Counted from the stretch's first letter, positions 1 to 12,175 are shown. The stretch: DNA of 64,000 nt from Mangifera indica (GCF_011075055.1 NC_058137.1:27079463-27143462); one strand, 5' to 3'. Numbers and translations: made by a program. Notes: a model not told the origin generated them from the sequence alone.

Positions 1-1282
1 AGTTGTTAATTTATATTTAATAAGCTATTAAATTTGTAGCATAAAATTCTTATGACCAAAAAATAGGCAAAATTTATGTTTTCAACTTTTCAAATATAAG
101 ATGTCCATCCCCAAATATGAGACATTCGTACCCTATAGGACACCGATTCATTTGCTCGTCTCATATCTATCCTTGCAAATTTAGAGCTCTCAAAATTTTT
201 TTCCAAATGAATAGGGATTCCTATCCCCTTGCTAAGGATGCCCATTCCTCTTCCTGCCCCTTGCTCATCCCTTCATGTTTGAAGCATTTTGGAATTGAAT
301 TCTGCAGGTGCAAAGAAGGACATTTGTCCCACAAAAAGGGACACCCATCCCTCGAGTGGCGCATTTCAAAAATTTGACCGTTGGACATCTAATTCAAAGC
401 CCCCAAAGTTAGAATGTGTAAGAAGATGCTCATCTCTTAAAATAAGACATCTGTCTCATCATGTTTTTAAAGTCAAAACATCATTTTCAAAACTCAATGG
501 ATACATTATCTCAACCAACGGTCATTTGAGTCATACCAACCATCCAAGACTACAAATTGAAGACTCTTTGATGGGGAATAGGTTAGAGATCATATATGTA
601 AAATCTTATACTCATTTTGTTCTCCAATTTCTCTCATAAGCTCATAACTCAAATTCTTGAGAGATACATCTACACTCATTTTCTTGTATCAACCTTGTAG
701 AGGTATTCATATTCATTTTTTTGTATTCAAACAATCCTAGGTGAAATCTCTGATAAATTATTATGGTGGTTGTAATTTCAGAGAACTAGTATATATGGAC
801 AAAATCTCAGAAAACTATTGTAAAAAGACGTTATCTTTACGAGTAAAACTTCAAGTTGCTCGAAGAAATGGACATAAGAGACTTGGAAAAGAAAGCTCCA
901 AATCACTATAAATCATGAGCAATTCTTTTCTCCACTTTTTTTACTTTATGTATTATACCTAGGCAAGAGGCAAAGAATGAGCAGAAGGAGAGCGTCCTAC
1001 CTAGAGCAAGGCAAGGGCATGATAGCAAAAGGAGTTAAAGATCAGAAAAAGTACAATCGTGGTATGTTATTGATAAATTATTGAATATTATTTATGTTTA
1101 ATTGCTTAAGTAAGCTTGTTAGATATTGATTTAGTTTGAATATTTTTGTTAATATTGTTTGTGAAATTGTGATTGATTGAAAATTTGTTCAAGATTTTTA
1201 TTTGGTTAAACAAAGTTTTAAATAATTTTATTCACCTTCTCTCTAGGATTATTAGTTATTTAGGTTTTTCATAACCATATTT
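1..1282. other. Repeat-like left edge, no gene
   Basis: No gene is supported here. Two overlapping open frames at 117-639 share no recognisable domain. The stretch 100-560 repeats a loose motif of the form gac-atc-catccc or gatgctcatctc about ten times on the plus strand. This is followed by pyrimidine-rich, polyadenylation-like DNA. Such texture is common in plant LTRs, and I suspect an old LTR-retroelement remnant, but no TG..CA ends, primer-binding site or reverse transcriptase are visible. Homology to the right-hand GRAS region begins at about 1283. Confidence 0.35.
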
Positions 1283-1974
1283 GGCCAAATTATTTAATAA
1301 ATAATTAGATACACAACTTGTTTTTTACATATTTATTTTGTCAATTTTTTTACATGTATATTGTACATATATTTCGTATTAATTTTACATATTTATTTTA
1401 TGTTCTAGAAAATTATAATTTAATTAATTTTATTTGATTTTAATAAGTTTAAACTGTAATTCAAAACTGGACTAAACCATATTTTTTTCAATTTTGTTTG
1501 ATTTGTTTTGAAACATAAAATAGTTTGATTTGAATTAAAAAAATTTTAAACCGATTTTTTTTATTTAATTTAGAAAAACTCTCAAACCGGTATTCCAAGT
1601 CAAGTTGCTAGGAGCATTGATAGGCAAGTTGAGGTCACTTTCTAATTTAGTTTTGAAACGGTAAGCACATCATCGAACTACAGAACAGATGTTTACGCTA
1701 CACCAAGTACATGAATTATAAGATCAGAAACAGTTAAAATCAAAATTTTAACAAAGAAATATTTGTATAAAAGAACAATGGCGACACAACTAATGCTGCA
1801 GAAATAAATAAAGAACCAAATGCCAGCCACTGAAATATTTAGACCGAAGGCAACACTCGTTGTACACAAATCCAATGGCTGATGTTACATCATCTACACC
1901 CTATGACGAGTACAGACTTTAATTCTGTTTCTATCATGTATATTCTTACCTTCAGCACCAAGCAGATGCCGAGA
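1283..1974. repeat. Copy of the GRAS 3' flank
   Basis: This stretch matches 45432-46122, the DNA immediately 3' of the intact GRAS gene. The match includes the run ending in 'accggt', the 'agttgaggtcactttctaat' segment and the 3'-UTR with 'caagtacatgaattataaga'. Compared with the other copy, about 20 bp carrying 'cattcacacccctag' is missing at 1591, and small indels are present. It shows that the pseudogene arose by duplication of genomic DNA with its flank, not by retroposition of an mRNA. Confidence 0.75.
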
Positions 1975-2943
1975 TCAAAGCCCTGTCTTTCCAACCCAAC
2001 AACATAGCCCCATCAGGCTCCACCAGTTTATAAGCTCTGAGTAACACCTCAGCAAGCTCTTAATCACAGAGTTCACATATGGGCTTAAAGGGCATTGCAG
2101 GAATCTTACCATTGTAAAACTAGACTTCCCTTTGCCAAAGAGTTCATGTTGCTCCACCCTCTCCCTTCTCTCGCAAGCAATAACATTCACAATATCCCTG
2201 GCCAAACAACGTTGTTCTACATTGATTCGCTGCTTTTGGTCCCTTGGTATGGTCAAGTCAATTGACTCAAACAATGCCAAGTAGCAGTTCTGGGCTTCAA
2301 CGAACCTAGGGAGGAAAGCAGCAGTGTTTGTGTTAGATTTTTGCTCCACCAAGGTGACCAACTTTGGGCTAAAGGACTTTATCTTCCTTAAAAGCCCATC
2401 CCTTGGGTTGTTCACATCGACACTTTCATCTGGGGTGCGGTGGGGCTGCAGAGGGAAGTTCACAACGATAGCCTCCCCAGGCCTGACATCGACCATTTCC
2501 AGGGTCACCTTGGAAGCAAAGTCTGGTACAGGATGAAACTCAGGAGGACCATTGAATTTTTGAGAGATTGCAGCCGAACGTTTGCCAACTGCCTCCAATC
2601 CATAGCCACGAGCATATTTTGAAACGGGATCATCTATTCCTGTAATCCGCACATGAGGGGGCCCAGAAGGTTTAGCTACAAGCGCCTGCAAGAGAGTCAT
2701 CCATTGGGTTCCCTGAGCTATCTGGAAATCAACAATATGGATGCGATCCTCGTGTTTGCATGCTTCAGCTATAGCCCCTTTGGCTGCCATGTAACCAAAC
2801 TTCAAGTGTGGGCTGATTTCATACAGGATGTGCATATAAGAAAGTAGGTCCTTGCTATCAGGTCCCTACAACGAAGAGCATGGTATATTTAGAGCCTGAT
2901 TTTTCCTTCCTTGCTACCAACCCTTCTACCATGTAAGCAACTA
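1975..2943 (-). pseudogene. Truncated GRAS transcription factor pseudogene
   Basis: This is a degenerate copy of the C-terminal half of the intact GRAS gene at 46123-47874, covering roughly residues 255-583 of that protein. It keeps the VHIID-like core (IHIVDFQIAQGTQ), the region after it and most of the PFYRE segment. It has no N-terminal half. Similarity stops abruptly at about 2940, just inside the codons for 'YMVEG', and runs into a microsatellite. Single-base losses near 2865 and 2887 break the frame upstream of the internal ATG at 2835. Another indel near 2030 shifts the frame so that the C-terminal SAW motif is lost. Several conserved residues have changed. An open frame of 286 codons remains, so a truncated protein is conceivable, but without the LHRI region and SAW motif it would not be a normal GRAS factor. 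I judge it a pseudogene. Confidence 0.85.
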
Positions 2944-2957
2944 ATAGACTAATAGAC

Positions 2958-2974
2958 ATTTTTCATATAAATAC

Positions 2975-3012
<38 letters not shown>

Positions 3013-3115
3013 TTGTGTGTATACATACATATATATATGTGTATATAAGTATACATGTATACATATGTATACATACATATATATATATATTCATATATAT
3101 ATATGTATGTATATA
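2958..3115. repeat. TA/TG microsatellite
   Basis: A run of (TA)n passes into (TG)n and then into imperfect 'atacatatatatat' repeats. It lies directly at the broken 5' edge of the GRAS pseudogene, so it may mark the junction where the duplication ended or was healed. Confidence 0.9.
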
Positions 3116-3479
3116 GGGTATCGTAAATTTACATAGGTTATTTTAAATTGTTGTGTAGATCATGTAAATTTATAAATACTCGATTTCAGTAAAAAATTAA
3201 AAAAAATAAAGTGTTTAATAGCCCATTATTTGTTGATACTATCTACTTGGCTGAATCTTAAGGTTTTGTCGTTTTGGTCATATTCAATCAGTTGGGCAGA
3301 AACTATGTTAGTCAAATCTAACTAAATTGAACCGACTTTCTCTTTGAATCCTTTTCTGGTGCTTAATTGGCCGTTTCAATAATTTATTGATATTATTTGA
3401 ATATTTTGAATCTTAAAAGTCATCCAAATATTTACTCTTTTTCCTACATAGTTAAATATCCGATTTCATTTTATACTTT

Positions 3480-3923
3480 ACAGTAATAGTATAAAAAGCA
3501 ATAATATTTGTATATAATTTAAATATACAGATAATATGTTATTATGCGATTTAGTGTTATTTTATTTTTAATTTAAAATCATTCAATTACATAAGAACAT
3601 ATTATTTATATACTTAAATTGTGTATTAAAAATATGTATATATAATTTTATTATAATAGAAAATATTATTAATTTAGCCAAGCATCATAAATGTTTATAT
3701 ATATTTTTTGATATATAAAATGTTTAAATTAAGTTTTAAACTAAAAATGTTGTGAAAAATTGTATAATTTAGAAATGGAACCATTGAATTACATTATGCC
3801 ATTGATTTTATTTTTTGAAGTTCACATCAAAATCTTTTAATAGTTATTGTTATTATTTTCAATACAAAATTTTAACATAAAAAGAATTTCAAATAGTAAA
3901 TTCTGAGAGAAAGAACAAAGTAA
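3480..3923. repeat. Diverged copy of the TPS spacer block
   Basis: This stretch matches 20260-20560, 31550-31680 plus 32520-32680, and 44260-44560. Shared runs include 'tgtttaaattaagttttaaa' and 'accattgaattacattatgc'. It is more diverged than those copies are from each other, which suggests that this leftmost spacer split off first. The 3490-3660 part, with its 'aaatcattcaattacataag' core, belongs to a short AT-rich MITE-like family seen elsewhere in the window. Confidence 0.6.
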
Positions 3924-5835
3924 TTATTAAGGTAGTATCTTAAAGTCAGTCATCATAATTAATATTTAATATAATCTTTGGTATTTAATTAAAGAAAATG
4001 ACATTTATATTATCTGTATAGATAATTATCCTAAGAATAGTCAATCCGTGATGAGGATATTAGTGCTCGATACTTAATCGTGAGAACTCTATATGTATAT
4101 TAGGTGGTTATTTTTCAATTGTCCATAACTCTGATATTATCATGATAAAGGACACAAGTAATATTGATAGAGTTATCATAGTGTTAAACAATTTTATCAA
4201 AAAATAATGACAGTTCTTATGTGTCAAAGATGTTTGTTAATGACTTGATATAACACATGAGTGCACAATATAGATGTGCTACCAGACTGACTCGTCAAGA
4301 GGATTCCATATGGATGATTGCTCTAGTGTCTATGAAAAATATCTTCTTAATGAACGGAGGTGCATGTGATCCTTAGACTTGAAGTCACCAAACTGTTTTG
4401 TACAAGGATCAGTATGGTTTAACATTAGCCCAACATAGCCTAGTTAGAGGATTATCAGAAATGTGGTGATTGGTCATATCGAGATTTTTACTAAAGTTAT
4501 AGTAAATCAATAAAGGATTTATCACTCATAAGTACGGGAGTTGATATCTCAGTTAGGGTTTATTGACAAATGTTAATGACCAATTAAATTTGTAGCCACA
4601 ATGAAATTAAGTTGATGTTCAATTCAATATTATCTGAGCATTAACAAAAGTCAATCTATGTAATCGGGGAGTCTTGAGAGAGACACTTAATTCATACCTC
4701 AACCTCGAAGAGATATCATATGACGAAAGGATTGAATTATACAGTAACTGTATCATTGAGAGGTTAAAAAAACTTATATACTGAGCTCTACTAATCAAGT
4801 AGTCATGATGTCTTGCTAGAGACTAATCTTGGTTTGTATCTTGACACATGTCGAGTCAAGAGTCTATTACAAATCTAATCATTATCAACTTAGTAGAGAG
4901 TCTATAGATTATACACAAGAGTTGATAAACTCTAAAGACATAAAAATTGTCCAAGTTAGATTCAATTTAAATTCTAGATTGAGAATCTAGAGACTTGGAA
5001 AGGTTTATGGACTTAAAATATATTTTAATATATTTTGAGATCTTAGTGTAATAATCTCAAATTGTTGGGGTGTATGCAAGATTTGATAGGAATGAGTTAG
5101 ATTGACATAAATCCTTGTCACCCAATTTGAAATTCAAATTAATAGTGCAATAGGATTTTGTCCTATCTTTATTAATGTTATATTCTTCTAAAATTGGATT
5201 GAATGTCAAATAAGGTAAAGAAATAATTGGATATTAATCATGAAATATACACATTTATTATAACTGACCAAAATATAGCTTGCATAAGTTGTATACACGG
5301 AAGCTGGGTAGGAATCTTTCCATGCAAGTCGAGGCCACCTGGCACATTCACTTGTGTCAGACGTGCATGCTTATGCCACCTGGGACATATTGAAGTCCCA
5401 GGCAGCAAACCATGATATGTATAAATATATGTGTGTTTTTTTGTTTTAAAACACACATTGCATAACACATTATTTTATAACCTTAGCAAAACAAAGAGTG
5501 ATAACTTTCTTTCCTCTCACATGCAAAGTTGTCCCTTGGGTCTAGCAAGCCAAGAGCACAATTAAGCCTTTATAGTTGTTGTTTCGTATGGATACTAAGG
5601 AGTAGGCTTACACTTGATACTAATAATGACTTTTTGTGACCTCTCTCCATCAACAAAAGAAGAATGAGTTGTCTATGTATGTATATCTAACAAGCACTCT
5701 ATATTTGTTTTGTATGTTTGTAAATTAATCTTATTATGAGAATAATCTAAAAAAGGGTTTTACAGATAATTTGATATTAAATTAAATTTTTAATTTATTA
5801 TTCCACTATCAAAAGCCATAAAATCCTTAAAATAA
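3924..5835. mobile_element. About 1.9 kb non-coding insertion
   Basis: The flanks 'aacaaagtaat' and 'taataac' join directly in the related spacer at 26430, which serves as an empty site. About 1.9 kb therefore separates them here. The left end reads ttattaagg and the right end ccttaaaataa, which are weakly inverted. A duplicated TAA or TAAT is present on both sides. No open frame above 76 codons has a recognisable domain. The class is uncertain: it could be a non-autonomous DNA element with 3-4 bp target duplication, or a non-coding LTR-type fragment. The boundaries are good to about 5 bp. Confidence 0.5.
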
Positions 5836-7220
5836 TAACAAGCATTTTCACCCTTTTTTCAAAATAATAGGATAAGAGAAAATAAAGTATAGTTTAATAT
5901 TAAACCATAAACGAAAAACAACACATCATCATAATTGACTAGAACTGATAAAAGTTAGCAAAACTGATAAAATTTAGCCAAAATATGATAATATGACATT
6001 ACCAAATTTTGGCCAAAAAGATGTGTTGGTTAGATTCGTCCAACATAGGATTCAAACTATTCTATTGAATATGACTAAAACCTTTGGATTTGATCAATAC
6101 TCGCCTCTGAGCAAACCTTCTTCCAAAGGCGGAATCAATGCCATTAAGGGGGAGTTTGGATACTTCCATTACTTTGTTTGATTGAAAACTAATAATAATT
6201 TTTGATAATTTTATATTATTAATAATTATGTAACAAATAATATAAGAAATATTCTTATTACTACATCTATTTTAGATATTAAAATATTACTAAAGTAATC
6301 TTAATTTTGTTATAATTATATTCTTATTTATTAATTTTTAAAACAAAATTAACTTCATTTTCAATTAATATAACAAATAGCATAAAAAATATTTTTAAAA
6401 TAATTATACCTATCAACATTTAAATAAAATAATATACTAGTATTTTTTTATATCTTCTAACTAAACATAATAATTATTTATATCTACCAAATTTTATCAA
6501 ATATAATAATCATTTATACCCAAAAATTTTCTTGATTATTTATCTTCAAGATAATCTTTCAATTTTATAATAAAATATTACTCAAATTAAATATACCCTA
6601 AGGGTAGGCCTTGCCTTACCCTTAAAACTAAATTTTTTTAATAAAAATAGGTTAAGTTGTTTTTATCCGATTCCTTTTATCTTCTTGCTTTCCAACCCTA
6701 AATACTCCATATCCTAAAGTACTTTGTGCATGTACACTATTTTGAATGATTATAACTTGGTAAAGTTTAAGCCATAAATTATAAAAAAAAAATTTAGACA
6801 TTCATTTATTTGTACATTAAGAGTCATTTTGTTGAGAAATTAGATTAAACATTTATTTGTCATTTCCACAAAATTATGAATATTAGTTATTGAAGTGTTG
6901 TTTCTACCTCATTAAGAGTCATTTTGTTGAGAAATTCATTTAGTTTGTGTTAAATATTTAAAATTAAACAAAGCTCAATGAAAAGTAAGATTTACATCTA
7001 CTATAAATAATTTTTTGTTGAGACTCCCCCTTAACAAAAATCATGGATCCGCCACTGCCTTCCTTCTCCCTTTCTTTTATTTTTGGGTCAAAACTTGGAA
7101 TTCGGTCAAATCTATAGCTTTCACCCGAAAAAGCAAACTTATCTTGTTTCAATTATCTTAATCAACTCTAAGAAAGATAATAATTATATCACAAAATTTT
7201 CAAATTAAGGGGTAAACCAA
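5836..7220. other. Diverged spacer DNA, no gene
   Basis: No gene is supported. The part 6150-6605 resembles the AT-rich block at 19370-19930. The part 6740-7200 matches 20740-21060 and 44740-45190, including 'caaaattatgaata' and 'cataaataa'-type runs and the 'cggtcaaat' segment. A 'gagtcattttgttgagaaatt' unit of about 20 bp occurs twice (6830 and 6917). This is the same ancestral spacer seen downstream of TPS-B and TPS-C, in an older and more eroded state. Confidence 0.5.
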
Positions 7221-7228
7221 TAGTAAGT

Positions 7229-7460
7229 TCTAAGGGTGCACATAACTCAGTTCAAATCGTAAAATCAAATCGAACTTTAAAAAAATGTGGTTTGATTTGG
7301 TTAGTAAAATTATTTGATTTGAGTTGATAATTTTTTTAAAAACAGTTTTCAGTTTAAGTTACGATTTTCAAATTAAACTAAACTGTAAACCATATTTTTC
7401 AAAATACATATATAACTATATTTAATAACATTATTCAATAAATAATTTGGTATACAACTA
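7229..7460. repeat. Truncated hAT-type MITE (GRAS 3'-flank family)
   Basis: This matches the left part of the 519 bp element at 45229-45747. It starts with 'taagggtgcacataac' after a 'gtaagttc' target-like sequence. The right end is missing; the match stops near 7455, where unrelated sequence begins. Confidence 0.5.
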
Positions 7461-8386
7461 AAGCCGAGGTAGAGGATGGTTTCTTCCATAAGTAGAACCT
7501 AATATCGGGGACGAATTTAGTATTATGGTGAGAGTAGGCACATGTTTACTGTCAAATTTTGAAAAAAATCAATTATATTTTTAAAAGAATATTATTTTCA
7601 CTTTAAATTTTATGTATAATATAATTCAAATGATGAGTCCAAATCCTCTAAAATTTTTAATTAACTTTGCACTTTCAAATTTCTAATCTTGTTTATTAAA
7701 ACTTATGTTCTTTTATTGTATTATTTCACAAACAACAATTTTATTATGAAATTTATACATCAAATTCATAAATTAGTCAGTGATTTGTGCATTTTTTTCA
7801 TTAAATGTTATACATGTATGTAGATCTTAACTATTTAATTTGTGTAAGTTATTTACAATTGTGTCTTATAGTTTATTATTTCATTATTTAATAAAATTAC
7901 CCAAGTTATATTCACAATAAAAATTAATATTTTGGATACATATTTTCATATAATAAAGGCCTATGAGATTTTGATAAAATGTTCAAGTTATATTCAAAAT
8001 AAGAATTACGAATTTGGATATATCAAATTACCTAAGTTTTTATACCATTCATAATGAAGATATCATTTAGCACTTTTAAAATATATCGAAATTGAAAATC
8101 ATGTTAAATTGAAGATCTTTAGGCATACCATTTTAATTTGTTTTCATATTTAAATAATCAATATTCAAATATTCATATCTCTAAGTATAACATTCTAACT
8201 TGGATTTAAATTGATCGTTTTTTTTTTTTTTTTTTTGCTTTCTTCACATTAAAAAGGTATTTCCATGTAAAAAATTGCACGTGTTATTACATTATTTCTT
8301 TCAATTTTCTTGATATTGAATTATTTCCTTTAATCAAGATTAGACAGCTTTAAAAAGTTTTTACTAGTTGATTGACAAATAATAAC
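7461..8386. other. AT-rich intergenic DNA, nothing recognised
   Basis: No coding frame, RNA gene or element border can be supported here. There is a T-rich run at 8218-8236 and several diverged internal duplications such as 'aagttatattca' (7910 and 7985). Confidence 0.5.
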
Positions 8387-8867
8387 TAGGGTTAGACTTG
8401 AATCGAGATGGCTCAGTCTCAAAATCTATCTTAGCACAGTTTTGCTTAATTTAAATTTGTTTTTATCAAACTCAAGTTGAGCTTGAGTTAAGAAAGTCAA
8501 CTCATTTTTTAAATCACATTAAACTTGAGTTAAAAGAAGTTTGACTCAATCCAGCTCGTGAGCTGGATGAATGGCTCAATTCATTTTAAACTTGGCTTGC
8601 AACCTGATTAAAATTATGTCATGCAAATAATTGTCAAAACGACATGGATTTGCCCATTATTGGGTGAAACAACGTTGTTTGTCAATAAAATAAGAAACTG
8701 AGTCATGAATTCAATTCACAAATTCGAGCCATAAACTCAAGTCAAACTCAAACCGAACTATTTTTTATTTGAACTTAACTAAAGCTACTTTTAACTTTGG
8801 CTCAATGACTCAAGTCAAACTTGACCTAAAGAGTATTTGAACTCGATTCTATTTATATCCACCATTA
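8387..8867. mobile_element. hAT-type MITE, palindrome family, copy 1
   Basis: The left end is 'tagggttagacttgaatcga' and the right end resembles its inverse (actcgattct...ccatta). It is flanked by 8 bp near-duplicates, ataataac and acaataac (7 of 8 match). The body is rich in 'gctcaagtc'-type words and carries 'aacaacgttgttt', a palindrome shared with the copy at 9512. It has no coding capacity. The 8 bp duplication suggests mobilisation by a hAT transposase. Confidence 0.6.
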
Positions 8868-9154
8868 ACAATAACAGAGTCACGGAGGCCCCCTTAATGA
8901 AAATCTAGGTCCACCACTACCTAGTAACCTTTGTCTAAAACCTCTTCCTTGACACCTTGGTACTGGAACTAGTTGGGTGTTCACAAATAGTTACATCCTT
9001 TAGAAGAAAAAGACTGAAAATCATCATTATATATGTTTGCTTTTGTTCCTACTCTTTTGGGGAATTAATCTTAAGGATTCTCTTCATTTTAGGCTAAAAA
9101 GGCTATCAATATATATAGATGAGACTGCAAGTCTTTGAACCTAGCGGACCGAAG

Positions 9155-9435
9155 TGTTGTTGGTTGTAAATGTAATGGCTTTTGTGTTGTAAACGCAGGA
9201 TTGAAGGACTGATATAAAATTTACCACTCAAGCATGTAAGTGGTATTTAGTGTATTTTTTAATTTACGTTTTACAAAAATATCAATATAAGTTCTCTTTC
9301 TTCATATTCTAGAGTCTTCAGTTTCTCTCTCTCTCACACTAATTCTTTTGTTCATTCTCTATCACATTAGGGTTAGACTTATCAAAGTTTAATCAATGTT
9401 TTCGGCCTCAAGCTCTTTCATCATGGTATTAGAGC
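9155..9435 (+). mobile_element. LTR remnant followed by primer-binding site
   Basis: The sequence 'tggtattagagc' at 9424-9435 resembles the primer-binding site (complement of initiator methionine tRNA) next to the 5' LTR in Ty1-copia elements. It is preceded by a segment ending in CA (9423) and starting near a TG at 9155, with a CT-rich tract at 9320-9350 as in LTR leaders. The downstream internal region is interrupted by a MITE at 9512 and no gag or pol can be read after it. I take it as the remains of a copia LTR; the left border is a guess. Confidence 0.45.
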
Positions 9436-9511
9436 AATGAGACTCACATCACATCTCCTAGAATCGTAAGGTTGACTTATTATTGAGGCTTCGCAAAGTG
9501 GTTGTGTGGTA

Positions 9512-9814
9512 TAAGGTTGGATTCGAGCTGAGCTCAAGAGCTCAAAACGAGTCAACCCTAAGCCAGCTCAAGCCAATATTTTCAAGCTCGAGCTTGCTTG
9601 TCAAAGTTTGTAAATTAAAATTTTTGATACAAAACGATATCGTTTTGACCAATATATATTAAAACAACGTTGTTTTAATAATGAAACTCGAATTTGAAAC
9701 GAACCAAACGAATTCGAATCGAGTTTGAGCTCAACGAGCCCGATCTCAAGCTCGAGCTCAATCATTATTAAGTCAAGCCAAGCTCAAGCTTGATTCAGCT
9801 CGAATCTAGCCCTA
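9512..9814. mobile_element. hAT-type MITE, palindrome family, copy 2
   Basis: This is the best-defined copy of the family. It is flanked by a perfect 8 bp target duplication, gtgtggta, at 9504-9511 and 9815-9822. The terminal inverted repeats read taaggttggattcgagctga on the left and, inverted, tagggctagattcgagctga on the right. Two perfect 16 bp palindromes lie inside: aaaacgatatcgtttt (9631-9646) and aaaacaacgttgtttt (9661-9676). At 303 bp with no open frame it is a non-autonomous element. It is inserted into the internal region of the LTR remnant at 9155. Confidence 0.85.
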
Positions 9815-9822
9815 GTGTGGTA

Positions 9823-10364
9823 ACAATTTACGTTCATGAATGTTGTGTAGTTATTGACTTTGTAGTTGAGTATTGTTATGAAATATCTGTGATGTGTGAC
9901 TATTGTTCATCATTTCTTGTAACATATGACAGACTCGATATTGTCTATGGAAATCATGATATATACTTTCAGATCTGTTTGATTTGAACAAGAATATATG
10001 ATAATTGAGTAAGTGTCTTCTGAATTTGATAGCTTTGTTATGCAATTGCATTGAATCATAGTGTTTTTCTTAGATCTAAGTATCTTTAAGCATGATCTAT
10101 GAAAACCTTATAAAGATTGGTTGTCTCTTAATCAATATATGGTAAAATCATTTTATAGAGACTTAGATCTAATTTTTGTGGTAAATGTTTTGTTAAAGCT
10201 GATAGTTTTCTTGAAAGTCTTTCTTAAAATCTTGTATCTGTGATTATTTCCATATTATTAAAATTGATCTTGTTACTGTCAAAGGCTAAATCATGTTCGT
10301 GCTATGCATTTCTGAAGCATGAAATGTGTGTAGAGTTTGTTTCCTCAGAATCCCTTGTTATACA
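9823..10364. other. Region between LTR remnant and copia element
   Basis: There is no recognisable gene. It continues the DNA into which the MITE at 9512 inserted. The text 'tgttatgaaatatc...cagatctg' looks like a retrotransposon leader, but no domain can be read. Confidence 0.35.
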
Positions 10365-12175
10365 TGTTAGTTAAGGAGTAATTTTGGGCTAATTATCAGC
10401 AGTAGTTTAAGAATAATTTTGTCCATAAGTTTAGGCTTCAGTTTCTCTCTTATTTACATTAGTTTAGGAGTAATTTTGGACCAATTATTAGCAGTAATTT
10501 AGGAGTAATTTTGTCCATAAGTTTAGGTTTCAGTTTCTCTCTTATTTACATATTTGTAAAATAATCGTTACCCATTATATTATATATAGTTGTATTCTGA
10601 TTCAATCAATGATATACAATTCTATTTTTTTCCCTTCAAAATTTTCATGGTATCAGAGCCTTGACTCTCTACCAATCCTTTTGTTCTTCTCCTCCAGTTA
10701 ATTCTCTACTATATTTTGGTTTATATTACATCTGTCATTACTAATCTGTTCATACAATCAAACATCTCCAGTCATGGCTACAAAACATCATGATGTCCTT
10801 ACCATTAAATTTGATGGAAAAAAATTATCCCCTTTGGGAATTTCAGTTCCGAATGTTTGTTGAAGGAAAAGCATTACTAGATATTTTGGATGGTTCTAAC
10901 GAAGAGCCAATTGATGACAAAGAGAAAGAAAAATGGAAGACTGACAATGCCGAGTAATTTCTTGGCTCCTTAATTCAGTCACCAAAGACATCGCCATCGG
11001 TTTATGTTTTTTCAAATATACATATGGAATGTGGAGCCACTTGAAAAAGGTATATACTCAGTCTAATCATGCTCGAGATTTTGAATTAGAACATGTTATC
11101 TCTGAATACAAGCAAGATGATAAAGATATTCGCACCTTTTACTCCAGAATCCTTGCCCTATGGTCTAAACAAGACATGAACTCTAGTTCTAACTTATCAA
11201 CAGTAGCATATCATAAAGTAATGAAGGAATGCAAGAAGGCTCAGATTGTTCAATTTCTTATGAAACTTCGTCCGGAATATGAAATTGTTCATGCCAATAT
11301 TCTTAAAAGAGAATTTATTCCAGATCCGGATACTGTTCTTTTTGAGCTTCTTTGTGAAGAGACTAGACTTCAAAGTCAACAATCTCATAATGCAAGCTTC
11401 AACTTTGACGCTGCTATGATTGCTTCACGGGATCTGAAATCAAAAGGCTTAGATATAAACTGCATTCAATGCCATGAATGCAAAGAATTTGGTAATGTGG
11501 TTGCAATTTGCAAAAAGAGAAATTTTTGCAATTATTGTAAATCTTCAGTATTTTATTTACCAAACGATCAACATCTTTTTGTGCAACAATTTTCAATTCA
11601 GTTCCAACTCTTCAGTTTGGTTCAGAATTCAAGTCTAAATCTAATTCCAGTTCAACTTCTATCACTTGTGCTAAAAATAAGAGTGACTTAAATAAGTCTA
11701 AGTTTGATTGTTCCTTTGCTTGTGGTAGTGATAATAAAAGTTCTGAATGTAGAAAATCTTTCAATACAATGTTACATAGTGCGCCACATTTTAAAACTTT
11801 CATTTGTACTAATAAGATGATTCAATTGAAATCATTTAATGTTTCCAAAACCAGCATGAATTCGTGGTACACTAGATTAGGGCATCCAAATGCAAAGATT
11901 TTTGTACATGTTTCAAAGTCAATGAATGTTACTTTTGATTCAAATTTTAAAGCATCCTTTTGCATGCTTGTCAATTTAGCAAATTAAAACAAATTTCCTT
12001 CCATAAGTCAAGTGCTTTCTCTAAGCCACTTGAAATCATACATTTAAATTTGTGGGAACCTTCCCATGTTATTTTTGCTAAAGGTTATAAGTATTACATT
12101 CATTTATTCATGATTTTAGTAGATTTATTTGTATTTTCCCACTCAAAAATAAGTCTGAAGCGAAACTAGCTTTTG
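10365..12175 (+). mobile_element. Decayed Ty1-copia retrotransposon
   Basis: The 5' LTR spans 10365-10647 (TG..CA) and contains an imperfect tandem duplication of about 90 bp (about 10366-10452 and 10453-10545). It is followed at once by the primer-binding site tggtatcagagcc (10648-10660). A gag frame starts at ATG 10773, is broken by a frameshift near 10820 and a stop near 10957, and continues in the open frame 11029-11691. That frame has the UBN2-type capsid signature (VQFLMKLRPEYE) and a degenerate CCHC knuckle (CHECKEFGNVVAICKK) in which the histidine is not preserved. The next readable pieces are the pre-integrase 'WYTRLGHP' at about 11860 and the start of the integrase core ('KPLEIIHLNLW') at about 12020. 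The protease region, most of pol and the 3' LTR are missing. It cannot transpose on its own. Confidence 0.85.

Noticed and set aside
117..639. Two overlapping frames of 86 and 116 codons
   Set aside because: No domain; the translation follows the repeated DNA words of the left-edge repeat.
9155..12175. One full-length copia element from the first LTR to the integrase
   Set aside because: Two separate primer-binding sites with different sequences (9424 and 10648) and unlike preceding LTRs show two different elements.
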